Source of the DNA: Alitta virens
Lineage: Eukaryota > Annelida > Polychaeta > Phyllodocida > Nereididae
Assembly: GCA_932294295.1 (NCBI GenBank)
Contig: OW028573.1
Span: forward strand, 55,640,829 to 55,704,828
Length of the DNA stretch: 64,000 nucleotides
Direction: 5' to 3'
Shown here: in pieces, positions 31,001 to 46,000 of the stretch
How positions within the stretch are numbered: position 1 is the first letter of the stretch
Layout: each line of letters starts with the position of its first letter
Program-made: the position numbers and the translations under genes
The notes under the pieces: model-generated
Told to the model about the DNA's origin: nothing
The model's input: the letters and a program-made list of their open reading frames with translations, nothing else
Database searches by the model: none

Positions 31001-34000
31001 TTAGAGGTCTTTTAAGTTGTGCCACATTTAGTCAGGGCAATTAGTTTTTGTGATATTTTTGATCTTGCAATGTCAGAAAATAAAACAGTATTTGAATTAT
31101 TGAGAGGGTGCATGCTGAAGGGCTTGTTCTGCGTGACACATATCACAGAAGTCAGACTTTTGTCTGCTCGCATGGTGTCTCTAGTTGCAGAAAAGTTTAC
31201 AAATTCGAGATTCCTGAAGCCACAGAAAATATAATATTAGCAGAGAATCCTCCTTCAGTGTTTTATATACATGCATATATATTATGGTATTAGATGATAA
31301 GAAAGTTGGTTCCAGTTTTGATCCAGCAAGGTCATAAAATTAAAACAGAGAAATATAATGGCAGTCCAGAGGTACTACTTCAATCTCCAACTAATCTGGA
31401 AATTATCGCATGATATTCAGGAGGATGGGCCAGTTAATTCGACAGAAAAGACAGAAGATAGACCTGAACCCAAAATAGCACTCTTCCTTCTTATTAAACA
31501 TGAATCTATTAACCCTATTTGTAGAGGCAAATGTCAAGACAGGTGTCTGTAACACATCTCTATGATCAGTGATATAATCTAATGCTTGTATTGAAATGGC
31601 CTACAGTAATTCTGATTTTTTATTTTCGTTGCCGCGTCATGCGAGCAGCCGACAGACACACATTTCGGTGTAAATGTAAATCCTATGGACGTTTTCTGCA
31701 TACTAGAAAACAGTGCTTTAATAACTTCCATGACAGTATAATCTAACCTGGTAAGGAGCAAAATGAGCCGTTATTTGTCTCTGTATGTCTTATAGTTAGC
31801 GACACATTTGAGCAAACATTTATTCGCGTGTTTATGGGACAGAGGATAGGTGAAAATGACCCGAAGGTGTGATAAGTGTGCATGTGCTATATTTAGATCC
31901 AATATTATCTATCATTCTTGAGAAACCAGAATATATATTCATTACGATAATTTTGGACTATTAGTACTTTCGTGTGTATGGTTGCAGCTGCATGTGAAGA
32001 TTGTCCATGGAGATAATAACAAAAGAGGTAGTAGTAGCTGCTGCTGCAAGTTCTTTTGACGGCACCTTGTAGCTGACAAAAACACTTTTGGGCTAGAAAT
32101 AACTTGAAGTTTGCCATATTCTCCATTGTAATGTTTGCTGCTTCCTTCTGACCATAATAAATGGCCATAAATGCTGCCAAGGTGGCAAAATATTATCATT
32201 GCAAAGATTCAAGAAATATAGTCGTTATTGAGAGTTTTCATGGTACAATCAGACTCCCTTATAGCAAACCACTTGGGGCATGTCAAAAATTGTTCGCCAT
32301 ACCTGGATTTCGGTATAAATGTGGTCTGACTTACATGATATGTTCCTGATAAATGATGTAACTGGACATTCGTTTTTAGCATGCTCTTTATAAAACATGA
32401 CTCACTGTATGTACACCGATTATCACAGCCGTCGGAGCTAATGTGGGACATGCAAGGGTATAACAAAATCTTCACGCGAGAGACATTCAACAGTGCATAC
32501 AACGATCCCAGGGTCTGACCAACCAGTCAATATCTGCACTGATCAAACATGCAAGCGTGAACTAGCCAAACATAACGGCTGTTCACATCCATGGAGACTT
32601 GTCGCAGTGTATATAGGTCAATGTGCAAGTGTATGTAGATATTCCAGCACACAGTCCCATCCACATGTGCATAAGATATGTCCCTGGCCCATTACTCAGT
32701 CATGACAGATATGTCAATCTCATATCCAACCAGAAAATATAATTTACGTTCATCTGTTCAATATGTAAAGCAATAATTATTTCTTCTGATCATGGTATTC
32801 ATCTCATCTAATGAAATATATAATATAATATTGCAATAGATTGAGGATAAAATTAAGGGAGCCTGCCACAAAAAAAAACTGGTATGGTACCTTTGCATTT
32901 ATATATGTTCAGATATTTTTTCTTTCTAATGCGAAATATATCATCCTTAATGTCATCTGAACACAGATATGCATCAAGTATGTTGATTTAATATATATAT
33001 AAATCACATTTGGTCGTATTTAATCAATGGCCGATGAGCAAACGAGATAACCTAGACGACACTGTAAATTAATCAAGGCACTATTCTGATACACGTCAGG
33101 TGACACCTAATCAACCAATGAGAACAGGACATAACAATGGTGCTAAAAATAACTTGATTACATCATGATTCTTACAGCATGATGTCATGTTTCAGTACAT
33201 TAAAATTTATGCTGGCGAGATTCATCAGGGACGGGCCTAGCTGAGATTCATCAGGGACGGGCCTAGCTGTAGCTCAACAGGCGATTCAGTGCATGTAGGT
33301 TACAATGCTGGTGACTATAGGCTTATTTTATGCTATATGTTACAACTGAATTAACATCTAGATTAAAAAGAAAAAGAAAAAAAAGACATATATTATACGA
33401 GTCATAAGGACAGCAAGATCCGATATGAATTATCATACTTTTTTCTTCTGCACACGTGATCCGCACAAAAAGATTGAAAGTTGACCAATTTCACGAGTAC
33501 ATATTAAGAAAGCGACCAAAACAAATCTATTTCAAAACTTGCAAGCTACATTATACTTCTATATCATAAGTATGAACTTTTAAGGCTGTTGTATTAAGAG
33601 TGCAGGCAAGCTACACACCTAATATGGGACACCTCTTTAAAAAATACCTTTTTTCCCCTTGCCTGCTTTCTGGAGCATTCAAAGTGAACGTCAAGTTCAG
33701 AAGTGCAGTCATGTCATTTAGACATGTGGTCTACATGCATTACTCAACAGGTAGGCATGCTGAAAACCCACTGGGCCACTTGAGTACGACATGATTCATT
33801 TGCAAATATATATTATTAACCACTTACATCAGAGTCCATTAGGACCAATTAAGCATGGATCCATCTGATTCCTGGGACCACAGACCATGCACAGACTATG
33901 CTGGGACCATACTGTTGTGGGATCGAGTGCTCCAGCAATAGTGTCACACCGCAGCCCACCTGGCAAAATATAACGCGCCGTGACCCAGTAAGGGGACTAG

Positions 34001-37000
34001 GTCAGCAAATCTGGCCTGGGTCAAGTGTTGCATTATATAATGTTGTGCAATTGCATACTTCATGTTGTACGTGTATGGATATTCCTCGAAACGATATATA
34101 CTGCAACCAACGCAACTTAGAAAGTATATTATGTTGATAAAAAAGTAAAAAGGGCCGTTACAAGGAAGGGTGACAAAATCATTGTTCTACATAATTTATG
34201 AGGTTTCCTCAATTGAAGTCAAAATTCCAGGAAGAGTGTAAATATTCAATGCCCTCATAAAAAAGGTGATGATAAGGGTGATGATAAGGGTGAAAGCATG
34301 TTATCAGGTTCAACATAAGAAGGAATGGCACAAGTTTCTAGAAGACTAATTTGCAGTCAACTCGCCATTTCATTCACCGGGTTCAGTTATCTGGAGGCGA
34401 ATAATAACGTTCGTTGGAAGGAAGGAAGCCTTCTCGCGTCACCTAAAAATAACTCCCAAGGGACCGCGCTGCCACTGCCGCCAAGCTGAATTGGGTGACC
34501 CAATTTTACTTCTAACTCTAAGACGGATCAAATAAGTCAATCGTTCAAGTCGACTCTTTAATAGTAGATATGTCAACCATTTCAAGAAGGTTATTACCCA
34601 GGATTCCCCGCAATTAAATCAGACTATTCGACAGTCAAGTTAAAGCAAATTGAATATCGAATCGGCATTCGCATGCTGATCAAGAGCAGACGAAAACCCA
34701 CTGCCATCCCATGACCACATGAAACAACGGAAGGAACGGGATTCCAGCGAGAGGTCAATGACAACCTGGGTTTCTGTATTTACGCGTCTACGGCTGCCAA
34801 CTAAAGTCAATGACCCGACGAGAGGACTATTTTTGAAGCTCAAAGAATTCCAAGTGCAGCTTTTGGCACCAGCCTCGTCAACAGCCATAATTAGAATGAC
34901 ACCACTCGTCAAGCAAGTGAACATGGCTGGTATATTGTGGTAGGTCTGGATCCTCTACCGATCTAATATTGTAGTAGGGGAGAAAGTGAACTTTGACAGC
35001 TGAGCGCTATGAGCAATGAGCGAAACACCATCCATCGGCAAGTGTTATCCATCAACCTAGTTGTATTATGAGCCTGATAAATTGCGGAGTGATGTCTGAT
35101 GAAAGTTTAGCACACGTAGGAACATCCCAGGCACTTCTCCAAATCAAGTGCCTACCCTAGACACCATGCAGTTAAAAAATATCACTATATTAGAGCTCCT
35201 TGTGCTCATGAAATGCACCTTTATTAGGGTCATATTGGTACCGTATTTTTTCGATTACAAGCCGGGCCTTTATGTTAGAAGGGGAGGGGGACTCTCCTCG
35301 GTCTTCATTCTAGCTACAAACTTCAGTAATTATTGTAGCATCACCTTGCTATACATGTAATACAATGTGAGCTCCATGCAGATGCAAAGGTGTCAGCAAG
35401 GTGTTTCCCTAGCACTAATGAGTGAATCATTAGAGTAATGGAGAATGCCCTACCATAGCTTTGGATGAACAGAGAAGTTCATCCAAGGTATAGCATAGCT
35501 AGGTTCTCATCCAAGACACTCAATTCCCAGGTGGAACATCCTACATCTTGGACACATCGACCCTTCACTGACAGAAGAACTATACTGATTGTGAGGGTGC
35601 TATAAATAATGCTGATGTACACACTGGTCGCAATACATTTATTATTTCTAAACACTAAAATAAAGTTACAAATTAAATCCCTTTTATGTATACTTAACAC
35701 GTGCAATTCACTGGTTCAAATATTTTAACTATAACATGTCATAAGCCATCACTGTATTACTCAGGTCAGTCAACTGCAAATATGACCTCACCCAGTTTTT
35801 TTAAATTTAAAATTCAGTACAGCTGTAGTAGCATGGAGTCACTAGACTCCATAGTAGTAGCGATACTTTCTTTGCATTGTACATAATTGTTTAAATGGAA
35901 ATAGTGAAGATACTAGAACTATTTTAGTCTAAGCTACAGTCAGCCTGAATCTTGGCATGCATCTGTGTTACAGATTAGGTTATATTACAAATAGTGCTAA
36001 AGATGGAAAGTCTATACCATTGCCAATACCACCTTGAGTATCAATGATTATTTCAGCCATGAGTGATCAATCGAAACTGATTGGTGCCAAAATGTCATAT
36101 CGGTATGAACCATGATATTCCAATAATTCACTTGTGAAAAATATCATCTAGGCACTAGGTTCGAATTCTGAGCAAAGTCTAATACCAGGGGTCAGTGATC
36201 AATGCTACATTGCAGGTATGTGAAATCCTATGCGTGCATGTCAACAGGACATCATATCCCAGATTTGGACCCGGAATGTGAATAAAACAATTCTAACTCA
36301 AGAACCTAGCATTTTGATGGAGCTCAGGTTTTTAGCAACTTTTCAATTTTACTTGCATCCATAACCGACCAATTCTTTGTCTGGCTGCATCCAAAAATGT
36401 CACGAGAAAACGCCATTTTGTTCAAAAAATCTAAGCAGTCGCACTCTCCATACTTTCAAGGCCGAATCGCTTATCTTTTTTGTTTTCACTTATCAGTGTT
36501 CAAGGCCAATCCAATTGTGACGCAAATTTCATAGATAGTGTCAATTTCATTGGCTTTAGTCTTAAATCAGGGCAAAATGGAGAATATTCCACAACTTCCA
36601 TGTCTTAGTAGTAGAGAGTAGTAGTTGATAGAAGATCTATGTAAATTATTGTCGTATATATAATTTATAAATATAATCCTAAAGAGTAGAAATCCCACAA
36701 CTATTATAGAAATATATTAAGACGAGTATAACCTCACAACTAAGACCACATATATAGTGTATATAAGTCAAGATAGCAGTTCTAACAACACCACTGTCCA
36801 TATTTTCAGTATGCATGCAGAGAAGTCACAGGATTATATTTATAAGCCATATTTCACAAATGCATCTCACGCCTGACAGCCATTTTCCTTCATATTCTAC
36901 CCTTTTTTGAAGAATCCATTTTTTTATATATTTTTTTCTGCTGAATAATATTTCAATAATTTTTCAAGGTCATGCATTAGTAGGTTACAAACTAGACCTG

Positions 37001-40000
37001 ACGGCTCTCATGACAGAGAAACAAACAGAAAAAGAGAATGTCGAGGCTTCATACTGACATAGTTACAGACTGAAATCTTTAATGACAGGTGCGTTTCAGC
37101 ACTCAGCCACAAAGGGCTAACAAGTCATCAGCTTTTTTTCAATGAAATGTGAATTAATGAATAAGTGTAACATCCCCAGCTCTATGCATCTTTTAATAAG
37201 TTAAATGCAATTACAACAGGTCAAAAATAGTAACCAATATTCTGTAAAATTCCCCCACTTTTTCAGTTTTTCCTCTCTTTTTTTTCATCCATTGGCCACT
37301 CAAAAATTACAAGTATATTCAGTTGCACCTGTGTGGCCAGTTCAAGGCCACTCCTTTTTCTTTCCTATTCCCTTTCTACTTTTTCTTTCTCGATTTCTTT
37401 CTGGCAATAGTTCAAGGCCATCTGAAGGAAATGCCTTATCGAGGAGAAACTTGGCAAGAACTTGTAATAGGAAATGCAACACAAGAATTCGTCCATGGTG
37501 CTTATATACGTAATATCCCGAGGCATATACGATTATGAATACAAGTGTATGAATACATATAGGGCCTTTCTTTATATACAATATAATCTTTACAATATGT
37601 ACTGTTCGGTAATCCAATTGGATCAGTTAAAGTAACTTATTTGGGATCGTACTTCATTACACTGTACCACTGACCCTTGTACTTTTTGGCCGCTGCAGCT
37701 TAAACTTTTTGGAAATTATAAAATGATGGAATGACCTTATTTGGTAACAATTTCAAAAAAATTAAAAATAAAATAAAATAATAATAATTGCAACCAAGAC
37801 CTTCCAACCAATTTGGCCTAAACTTCTCGAGACCAGTTTTACTGGGGTGATTGTGGAAACGACCTAGAGAGAGAAATGTCAGGAGAGCCCAGCATAGCTC
37901 CGCACAAGGGCATTGACATTTTAGAAAATCGCTGAGGGGCAATTATTGTAAGGAGTAGCGTAATTCTGTACCACTAAGTATCAATCCATCACTCCACGAG
38001 GAGACTGCTGCAGCAGCCAGGAGGATAAATGGATGGGAAGCAGAAGCCGCAGCTGTGATGCAATCAATAGCAGCATCCTATTACCATGGAAACAGGTCAA
38101 GGCCGTGAGTAAATCGTGTGGCATCTCAAGGCCACGCGTTCTTCCAACATGCAAGTCATTTGTCATTGATAGAAAGAACATCATGTTGAGGGACATTTAT
38201 CAATGAAAGTAAATGATTCACTGCGAATACAGTAAAATCGATCAGTCTTACTAAAATATTAACCATTATCAGGTGAAATGCAAGTGATTATTAATTCAAA
38301 GTATGGTCATTTTGAACAATAACAGGTGATATGATTAGTATAATTTAGTAATAATAGATATCCAGTATTTTCCTAATTGATGATAAATGCTCTCCAATGC
38401 CTATGTATGTATTGCTTGCTTGTCACAGCTATTGATTTTGCAAGATTAAATTTAGGGTCAATTGGTATCATTAAACCCCTAAAATTGTGTATTTTTGGCA
38501 GGAATTACTGGGGATTTTATTGGATTTACAACATCTGGTATAACATGTAAGATTTTAGATTTAATAGATTTAAAATAAAATAAATCCATAAATTAATTTA
38601 TATAATACTTTCATCTGCTTTGCTATTGTATAGAATTTGTCCTTTGGGATCTAAAAATCCTAAAAACCTCTGACATCCACATGTGCATGTCAAGGACAAT
38701 GGCTGGCAAAGAAAAATGGCTTTATTGTGACCTTGGAAAAATATTACAGCCATACAGGTTGTTCAAAACTATCATAAACATTGCCTTAAAAGCTAAAACT
38801 ATTGATGGATGCAGTAATTTAGGGTTCAAGGTCAGAGCAACAAACCCACATAACCATTATTCATTTTGGCATAACACAATGCAAGACCCTCGGGTAATAA
38901 AGCGAGTTAATTTGTGTAGCCTGCAGAGAAACAACTGGGCCATCCAGGTGCATTTTCAACAACGATCTACAAAAATCATGAAAATAACTAGTTTATCCAA
39001 CCTAAAAGTAAAAAAAAAAAAAAGACATGTCTATTGAGACAACATCCCTAAAACAATGTCTGCCTAAAGATTCGAAGTATGAATTTTTTTGCTTGACACA
39101 TAATTTGAACCTCATAATTCAGGGTTTAGTAGTTCACCTATCTATCTCAGTTAAATTTTGCGCAATCATCATTTTCGAAGTCATTTTGCTAGTTTTCAAT
39201 AGATCACACAATTCTAAAAGTAACTCGTCGTAACTTGGCATAGTAGGATCATAAATTATTCCGTTCTCTGATCACGTGACAACAGCCATGTTACATTGGG
39301 TCGGTTCCAAGAAGTGCTCCACCTGATCACTTTCACAAGGACGATCTCAGGATCGGCTTCACTTAATATAAAGGGGGGAAAAAAACCAAAAAAAAACTTG
39401 GCTTTATCATATGTCTAACCTTAATGTTAATTTCACCAATTTCGACCATTCAGTTGTAGCTATCTTGATTTTCATGTCATATAATGCGTGGATTAGGACC
39501 AAACAAATCCATGTTTGTTGCCCACATTTGCCCTGTGGGTTTGGGCCTTTTGTTACAAGGCACCGCATGAGAATGAGATCAAGCTCACAAATCACAAAGA
39601 GCGCCAGGGCCAGGCATTTGACCCGGGACCTTCAGGGAACCTGGCCATGGCCTTTACCACTAGCCCACTTGAATGTAACTACCAAGTCACTTCTTAATAT
39701 ATGTTCAATTCGTGAATGTGTGTGAGACGGGCCATATTTTTGCACAGATAGGGCTGATCAGAACAGGCAGTGCCAAGGCAATGAGGCGAGGGAAGAAGCA
39801 ACCTTCCAATAGTGGATTTTTACGGAAGCTTCTTGATATTTCCACCAGGTGACTGCGACAGAATACTGCAATTCTATTGGCTGGGAAAGTTCCCGCCCTC
39901 CACTGTGATTGGATAAGGCAAAGTGCATCCAAGCAGCAGTATTTTTAGTGCATTTTAATGTATATTTAAGATCTTATCATTCAGTTTGTATCTGTTAATT

Positions 40001-43000
40001 CCCTGTGAAAGTTGTAATTATGGAAAAAGCAAAATAAGTAATAAGAGGAGAAGAAAGACTTATGTCTTGATGAATTCAGGGCTGCTCAGTGAAAAGACTC
40101 TATTTGGGCTGAAATCGAACCCACGTCCTAGCGGTTGGCAGCCGAGTGCGCTACCACTGAGCTAAGCCCCTGCTCTATACGTTCAATTCGAGAGACATAT
40201 CTGAAACCACTTAATGGACTTTCACCACCTCAGCAATTGAATAAATAATTACCACAAAATCATCAATGACCAGAACATGAAAAGAACTCACCAACCTTTA
40301 ATAGCATAATGGCCATTAATTTTGACCTGTGAATGAACTGCTTCATTTTTATGGTAAACAATTTAACTAGTGCGTGGAATATAATGGCTATGTTTCAAAT
40401 GTTGCTATATTATTAGAATATAATTACCGGGCCCGCACTGTCAAATCTTATAAAACCGACCAAAATATTGAAATTAACACACTGAAGAGTAGCCCAAATA
40501 CAGCTGTTTAGTCCATGAACATTGCCATTAATGCTAAGCTTGCACTTGTGGAAATAGGTGCAATGGCTAATACCAAAACTCTGTGCTAGACTACTAGTGC
40601 AATGCACTAGCTAGCCCTTTTTTTCAACAATAGGATCGACCAGTCCACCCATGGAACCTTTGCTGAAGGACCAGTTACGTAATATCGAGTACAATAAACT
40701 CAGGTCAGATTATCAAGGATCTCTTTTTCTTTTTTTGCTCTCATCCAGGTCATCGACTCTCCGGTTCGGGAGGTCAATAACTGCATAAATCTGAACAGTC
40801 GTCTGTAACCATTGTTTGCAACTGCTACAAAAGAACAGGGCATAAGTATGGGACCTACTGGGTTCACAGTGCGCCTATCCCATGACCTCTGACCCGATCA
40901 AAGACCTCTAACCCCGACTGGCAAAAGTATATCGCTTGGCAACACATTTCCATTCCAACAAAATGGGTTCGCAACCTACGCAACAATAAATCACCATTGG
41001 AACACTCAGTTATTTATAGCGTTCACCTATTTTTAGACCCTCAATTAGACTATTTCTGCAGCAAAACAAAAACAAATATGATCACCTTTGTTTGGGATCT
41101 ACGGGACATACGAGTTGGAGCAAGTACAGTCAGTTTATCTTTTAACTATTTGTGTAAATTTGACCACAAGTAAACATCATCTGGTACTTGACAACCGCAT
41201 ATCAATTGTTGATTTTCGTATGGAGATAGTGAATTTTGGAAATTCCAAGGAGCTATATAAAAGCTGTCAGACACAATAATTTTATCTGGATGATAGCAAA
41301 GCTTAAATAAACCAGGCTGGCAACACATGGAATCAGAAATTTGGCTAAATGGGTAAAGAAGAAAAAGAAGAAGAAATAAATGGATAAGTTGAGGAATTCT
41401 GGAAGGGAAGTGGTTTGGTGACATAATTCAAGACGAGCACTTGATCGTGCTACAGATCCAACAATGGGTGGGTGGAATAGGGCTTTACGTCCTGTATTTC
41501 TGCACCTAATAGCTAATTAGGACAGGTAGGGACCATGGCAAACCATGGCAATGAGACGAAGGATGAAACAGCCATCCAACATAGGCTCGACTGGGACTAC
41601 AGATCCAACAAAAGTGCGGGTCAATCTTCCATGGATAACAAAAGAACTACAGGTCTTATTGATATGGGAAAAGTCATCAATATGTCATTCAGGGGGGCTA
41701 TGGAGAATGTTAATGTTCAGGTTTTATCTCAACTGATAAGGCACATGCTCGACCCAACACTTGAGGTGGTACGTTATCTTTTCAATGGGAATTATCAGCA
41801 CACCTGGCAGGTAAAAAACAGCTAATCCAGTATGGCTGGAAAGAAGCACAGGTAGTAAAATTCCGACTGCGGTCAATCCCCCACTTAGTACTTACTACGG
41901 CTCAGACATGCTCTAAAAGCTTTTCTTGCTAAATCAGAGGTTTTCGCACCTTAAGCGAGCTACTGCGGAAAATAAGCTATATATCTGAAAGCGGTTCTGC
42001 AGTAATGAGAAGAAACCAAAACGCCTAGGCCTATACTTATGGTACGTTGTACCTGTAAATCCAGAGACTGAAGGAAACCAAGGTGAAAAGGCCAAGATAT
42101 CAAAGCACTAGAGAGACAATCCTTTGGCATGAACAGACTCATACACACCCTTGGCACAGCTCTACTTATACAAGTACACTTGGCACGATCGGTATAAGCC
42201 TCATCCAAGGAAATGCAACCTTTAACGCGAAGCACCTATCTCGCACTTGACCGTTATCTTACTTTGCTTATCACACAAGAGAGGAAGAGCATCCATTTAT
42301 CCAAACTGAATCAATTCACCCAGTTAAGATATTGTATACAATTGTGCAGATAAAATAGTAAAAATGCCAGTTGAAGTGGTAATAAAATATTAATCAGTGA
42401 CAAAAACCTGATTTGCAGATGAAGTAATCACACTAATTACAAAAGGTCCATGAAAAAAGTGGTCTTCAAATAGAGATATCTCTAATTATACGTCTTGCCA
42501 GAAAGTAATTAGCTGTTACTTAATTAACTCTGCTGTAATTATAAATTCTATATTTACAAGAATCACGTTTGAAAGTATCTAACTAAAACTATGTGGTGCA
42601 CATAGTCAATTGACTCTATTACATTGCACCACTACGCCTTTTTACTTACAGGTATAGATTTCGAAAAGAGAAATGCCAGACTCACATGATCTGTTCCCAG
42701 GGCGGCCGCAGTAGTATGTGGCAAAAAACTTGCGAAAGTTTGTCGATGTGGTGACATCGGCCGATCGTTTCTTGATGCTGGCATACTCGGCAAAAATGAG
42801 CCATCAGATAGGACAGGACAGCACCATGATGTTCTGGCAAGTCCGTCCTGAGGTGTAGAATTCGCTGCCGGCAGGTGCCCTCCTCAGACACTCCTGAAAT
42901 AGTTCACATAATGTCATAAATCAATAATGTTGCCTAATGCATAATATATAACACATCAATCATAAGACAGCACACAATATATCATTGGTTCAATGCAGTG

Positions 43001-46000
43001 TGAAAGAGAGATAGTTATTTCGACCATAAAAAGACGAAATAATCATTCAACATTAACATAACCTTTTAAATTGTGTGATATAGTATAGTACAATGCAGAA
43101 ATGCATACTTAGACAGGAAGCATCCATTGAATTTTATATACATAAGCTAGCCAGTGCATGGGCCTTATTTTAGGGCCCCGGGCATGGTCCGCCTACTTTT
43201 TCACACTTTCTGTATTGTTACAATGTATATATTATTAATGTAGAAATTGAGGATTGTCCCCCCCACATTTTTGCAGCATACAAAGCCAATGAGCAAGTGG
43301 CTGGATGCGCTTACTCATTCCGAATCGAGAAAGCGGAAAGTAACTATGTATTGTAATAACATGTTACTTCAACGTTGCATGCACAAAGCACTATACTTAC
43401 TGGCAGCTTCAACAAAATGTGGGTAAAGGATTTCTGGAATGACTGGATCAGGAAGCTCCCTTAAGTATTTCTTGAAGGTTCCCGCTATGCAGGTTGTTTC
43501 ATAATTTGACAAGTTCATGTTGAGAATATCACCTGAAATAAAAAAACTTTCTGTATTGTAGAAACCTAACAACTGAAAAAGCATACAGAAATTAAATAAT
43601 CCCAAGATGAAGAATTTACGACCAGAAAGTCATACATGTAGTTACGTCAGTGTAAGTCATAAGTGGTACTTACTAGAAGAATTGAAGGCATGTTTTAACT
43701 GGCTAATACTTTCTGTTGAGGCAGATGTTCGATATATGTCAAACATATCAGCTCCTGAAAGAGAAAAGAAAACATAAGCCACAATGTACATAAAAATATT
43801 TACTCTGGAGTGGTAATTTTTACCCTAACTCAATTTATGAATGCGCTGAAACAGTTGTGACAAGTCTAGCATGCTGCATGAGCCAGACACTTGGCCTGGA
43901 TACTCTTTGGAACATCCTTGGCAGCAAACGCTGACTAATTCTAACTTTTTGCAGTTCTTGACCAAATTTCTGGAGGATTAGGTTTTTTGACAGATTATCT
44001 TACAGAAGCTGAAAGAGCTGCAGAAAAGAAGTTACTTTCTACTAGAAAAGAATTGACGTTTTATAAAGAAGAATATATCTTTCTTACCATTTGACTGAGC
44101 CCTGGACTCGAGTTCCTGGAGGCATTTAACAATGACATCCGGGGCGGGTTGAGTTGATGGGATAAACTGCTCCGCAAGACTCGCGCCAAATACTGCAGCT
44201 GTAAAGAAATTAACACTTATAAAAACCATAAAGCATAGTACCTACAATTTCAAACAAACTTCTTAAAAATATAATTATTAATTTTATAATTTAGTTTCGA
44301 AATTATTTATCAATAATTAATTTCAGTTTGGAAAGTGCAGTTCAGTGACATATGTTATTATTCATGAGTTATGTGCTATACCCAGACAAAAATACTTACT
44401 TCCACAAAAGCTCCTTCTGCGATGTCGGGCCATGTAGTCAAGATCGCATTGAGGCAAACTACCAGCCGCACATTGACGGTGACAACAGAGTCCACAAGCT
44501 GAAGTAATGGTAAAATGTAACTGAACATCACTCAATTATCCACATAATGTCAGCAAAGATTCTAAAAATGTCTTTCACAGAAAGAGCATCACAGTTGATT
44601 ACAGTGTATTTTTATTGCTTCAGGCATAACAGTCAGTTCCTGTTTATCACACTATCACTGTGTACAATATTTGTTTATCACAATTGCTCCGTGTGATGCT
44701 GGTTTGAATTAATTTGGAAATCTGAACAGAAATTGAACCACTTTAAATTTAGAACATGGATGTTAAATTTAATTCATGATTCAGACATTTTTAACTTTCA
44801 TAAAAGGATTATTCTTGGTTGACAAAAAATTACAGCTGCAAATGAATCGCCTAGATGCAGATACAATTCTCAGAATTATGAGGGAAAAGAGAACACAGAA
44901 GTAAATTTTATTATATTTTAGTTCATACCTCGACATTGAAGTCCTTGTCTTTGAAGGCCTAACAGAAAGCGTCCACACATGTGACATCGCTGTATGCTTG
45001 AGAAATTGTTTTCCTTCAAATCGTGGTCTTTCTTTGAGAGACCTGAAATAGGCAGTCATTGTTCATTATAACTCTACTAAATGCTCAACAGAAAATCGCA
45101 ATTACGAAAAGAATATATATTACATAAATGTCAAAAGAAACAAACATTTTTATAGGATGATATAAACTTTCTTTAGGATTATGATCAAAACAATAATCTT
45201 TAGACATCATAGCATAAGATTTGTAACAAAAAAATTGCTTTAATATCAAGGAGAGCAGCAATTCGTGCAGAAAGCTTTTTATATTTTATGAAACATTTTC
45301 TTAATGCAATACACAACTTGAGAAAATTTCTTTCTTCTGTTACTCCACAATGTGGCTTGAAAGTTTGGTTAACCCAGTGACACAAAGAGACAGTGTAGTG
45401 TCTTTCGTAACTTTAATCAGTACACACCCAGCAAGTTGTGTAAGTGATCTTGAAGGTTTTCATGGATATATTCTATTCTGTATGTTCTCCTTGACAAAGT
45501 ATTAGGTCCAAATGTCATTAATTAATTCTTGGCAATTAACGAGACAGGTGATGAGACATAAGGGTAGTGTGGTCATATTAACATTATTCATGTCCCCTAT
45601 ATCTGTGTTTGTGGTGTGTCTTGTAATGTGATTAAATTGAGTGTATAGCCCGATTCAGACCATGGATGTATTTTTTAGTATATTTTCACGATAAATGCTT
45701 TTGCATTGGTTATTTGATTGCTTCCTGCCAGTCAAGGTTTACAAACTGACCATGGCCAACATTAGTTCACAGGCAACACTTCGGATACTATTCCAAAACC
45801 CAAAGTTCCAGTCAGAATAATCAATTGGATATCACAAAATCTAGGTGACAATTCGTCCCTATTCCACGAGTGTCTCAGACAGTCTAGTTTCTAAGGTACC
45901 AGTATTTCTCAGCGGCCTGAGGTACTATAACTTAAATTAATTAAGCTAGTCTAGTAAGCTACATAATTAGATGTGTCACACATCTGAAGTTTTATTATGA

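Larger units (their letters stand above)
27038..42685. other. 15.6 kb intron of the p85 gene, mostly repeats and unassigned sequence
   Basis: Lies between the exon encoding the end of the BH core (42686-42893) and the one encoding its last helices (26937-27037). It holds a Tc1/mariner-like copy, a MITE-like copy with an adjacent tRNA-like segment, a CAG-rich low-complexity patch (28925-29010), a 26-bp direct duplication (33217-33268), and otherwise no convincing exon or gene on either strand. Confidence 0.6.

Noticed and set aside
40105..40170. Functional tRNA-Gly gene
   Set aside because: A and B boxes are good, but the anticodon, T and acceptor stems have several mismatches, so a SINE head or pseudogene fits better.
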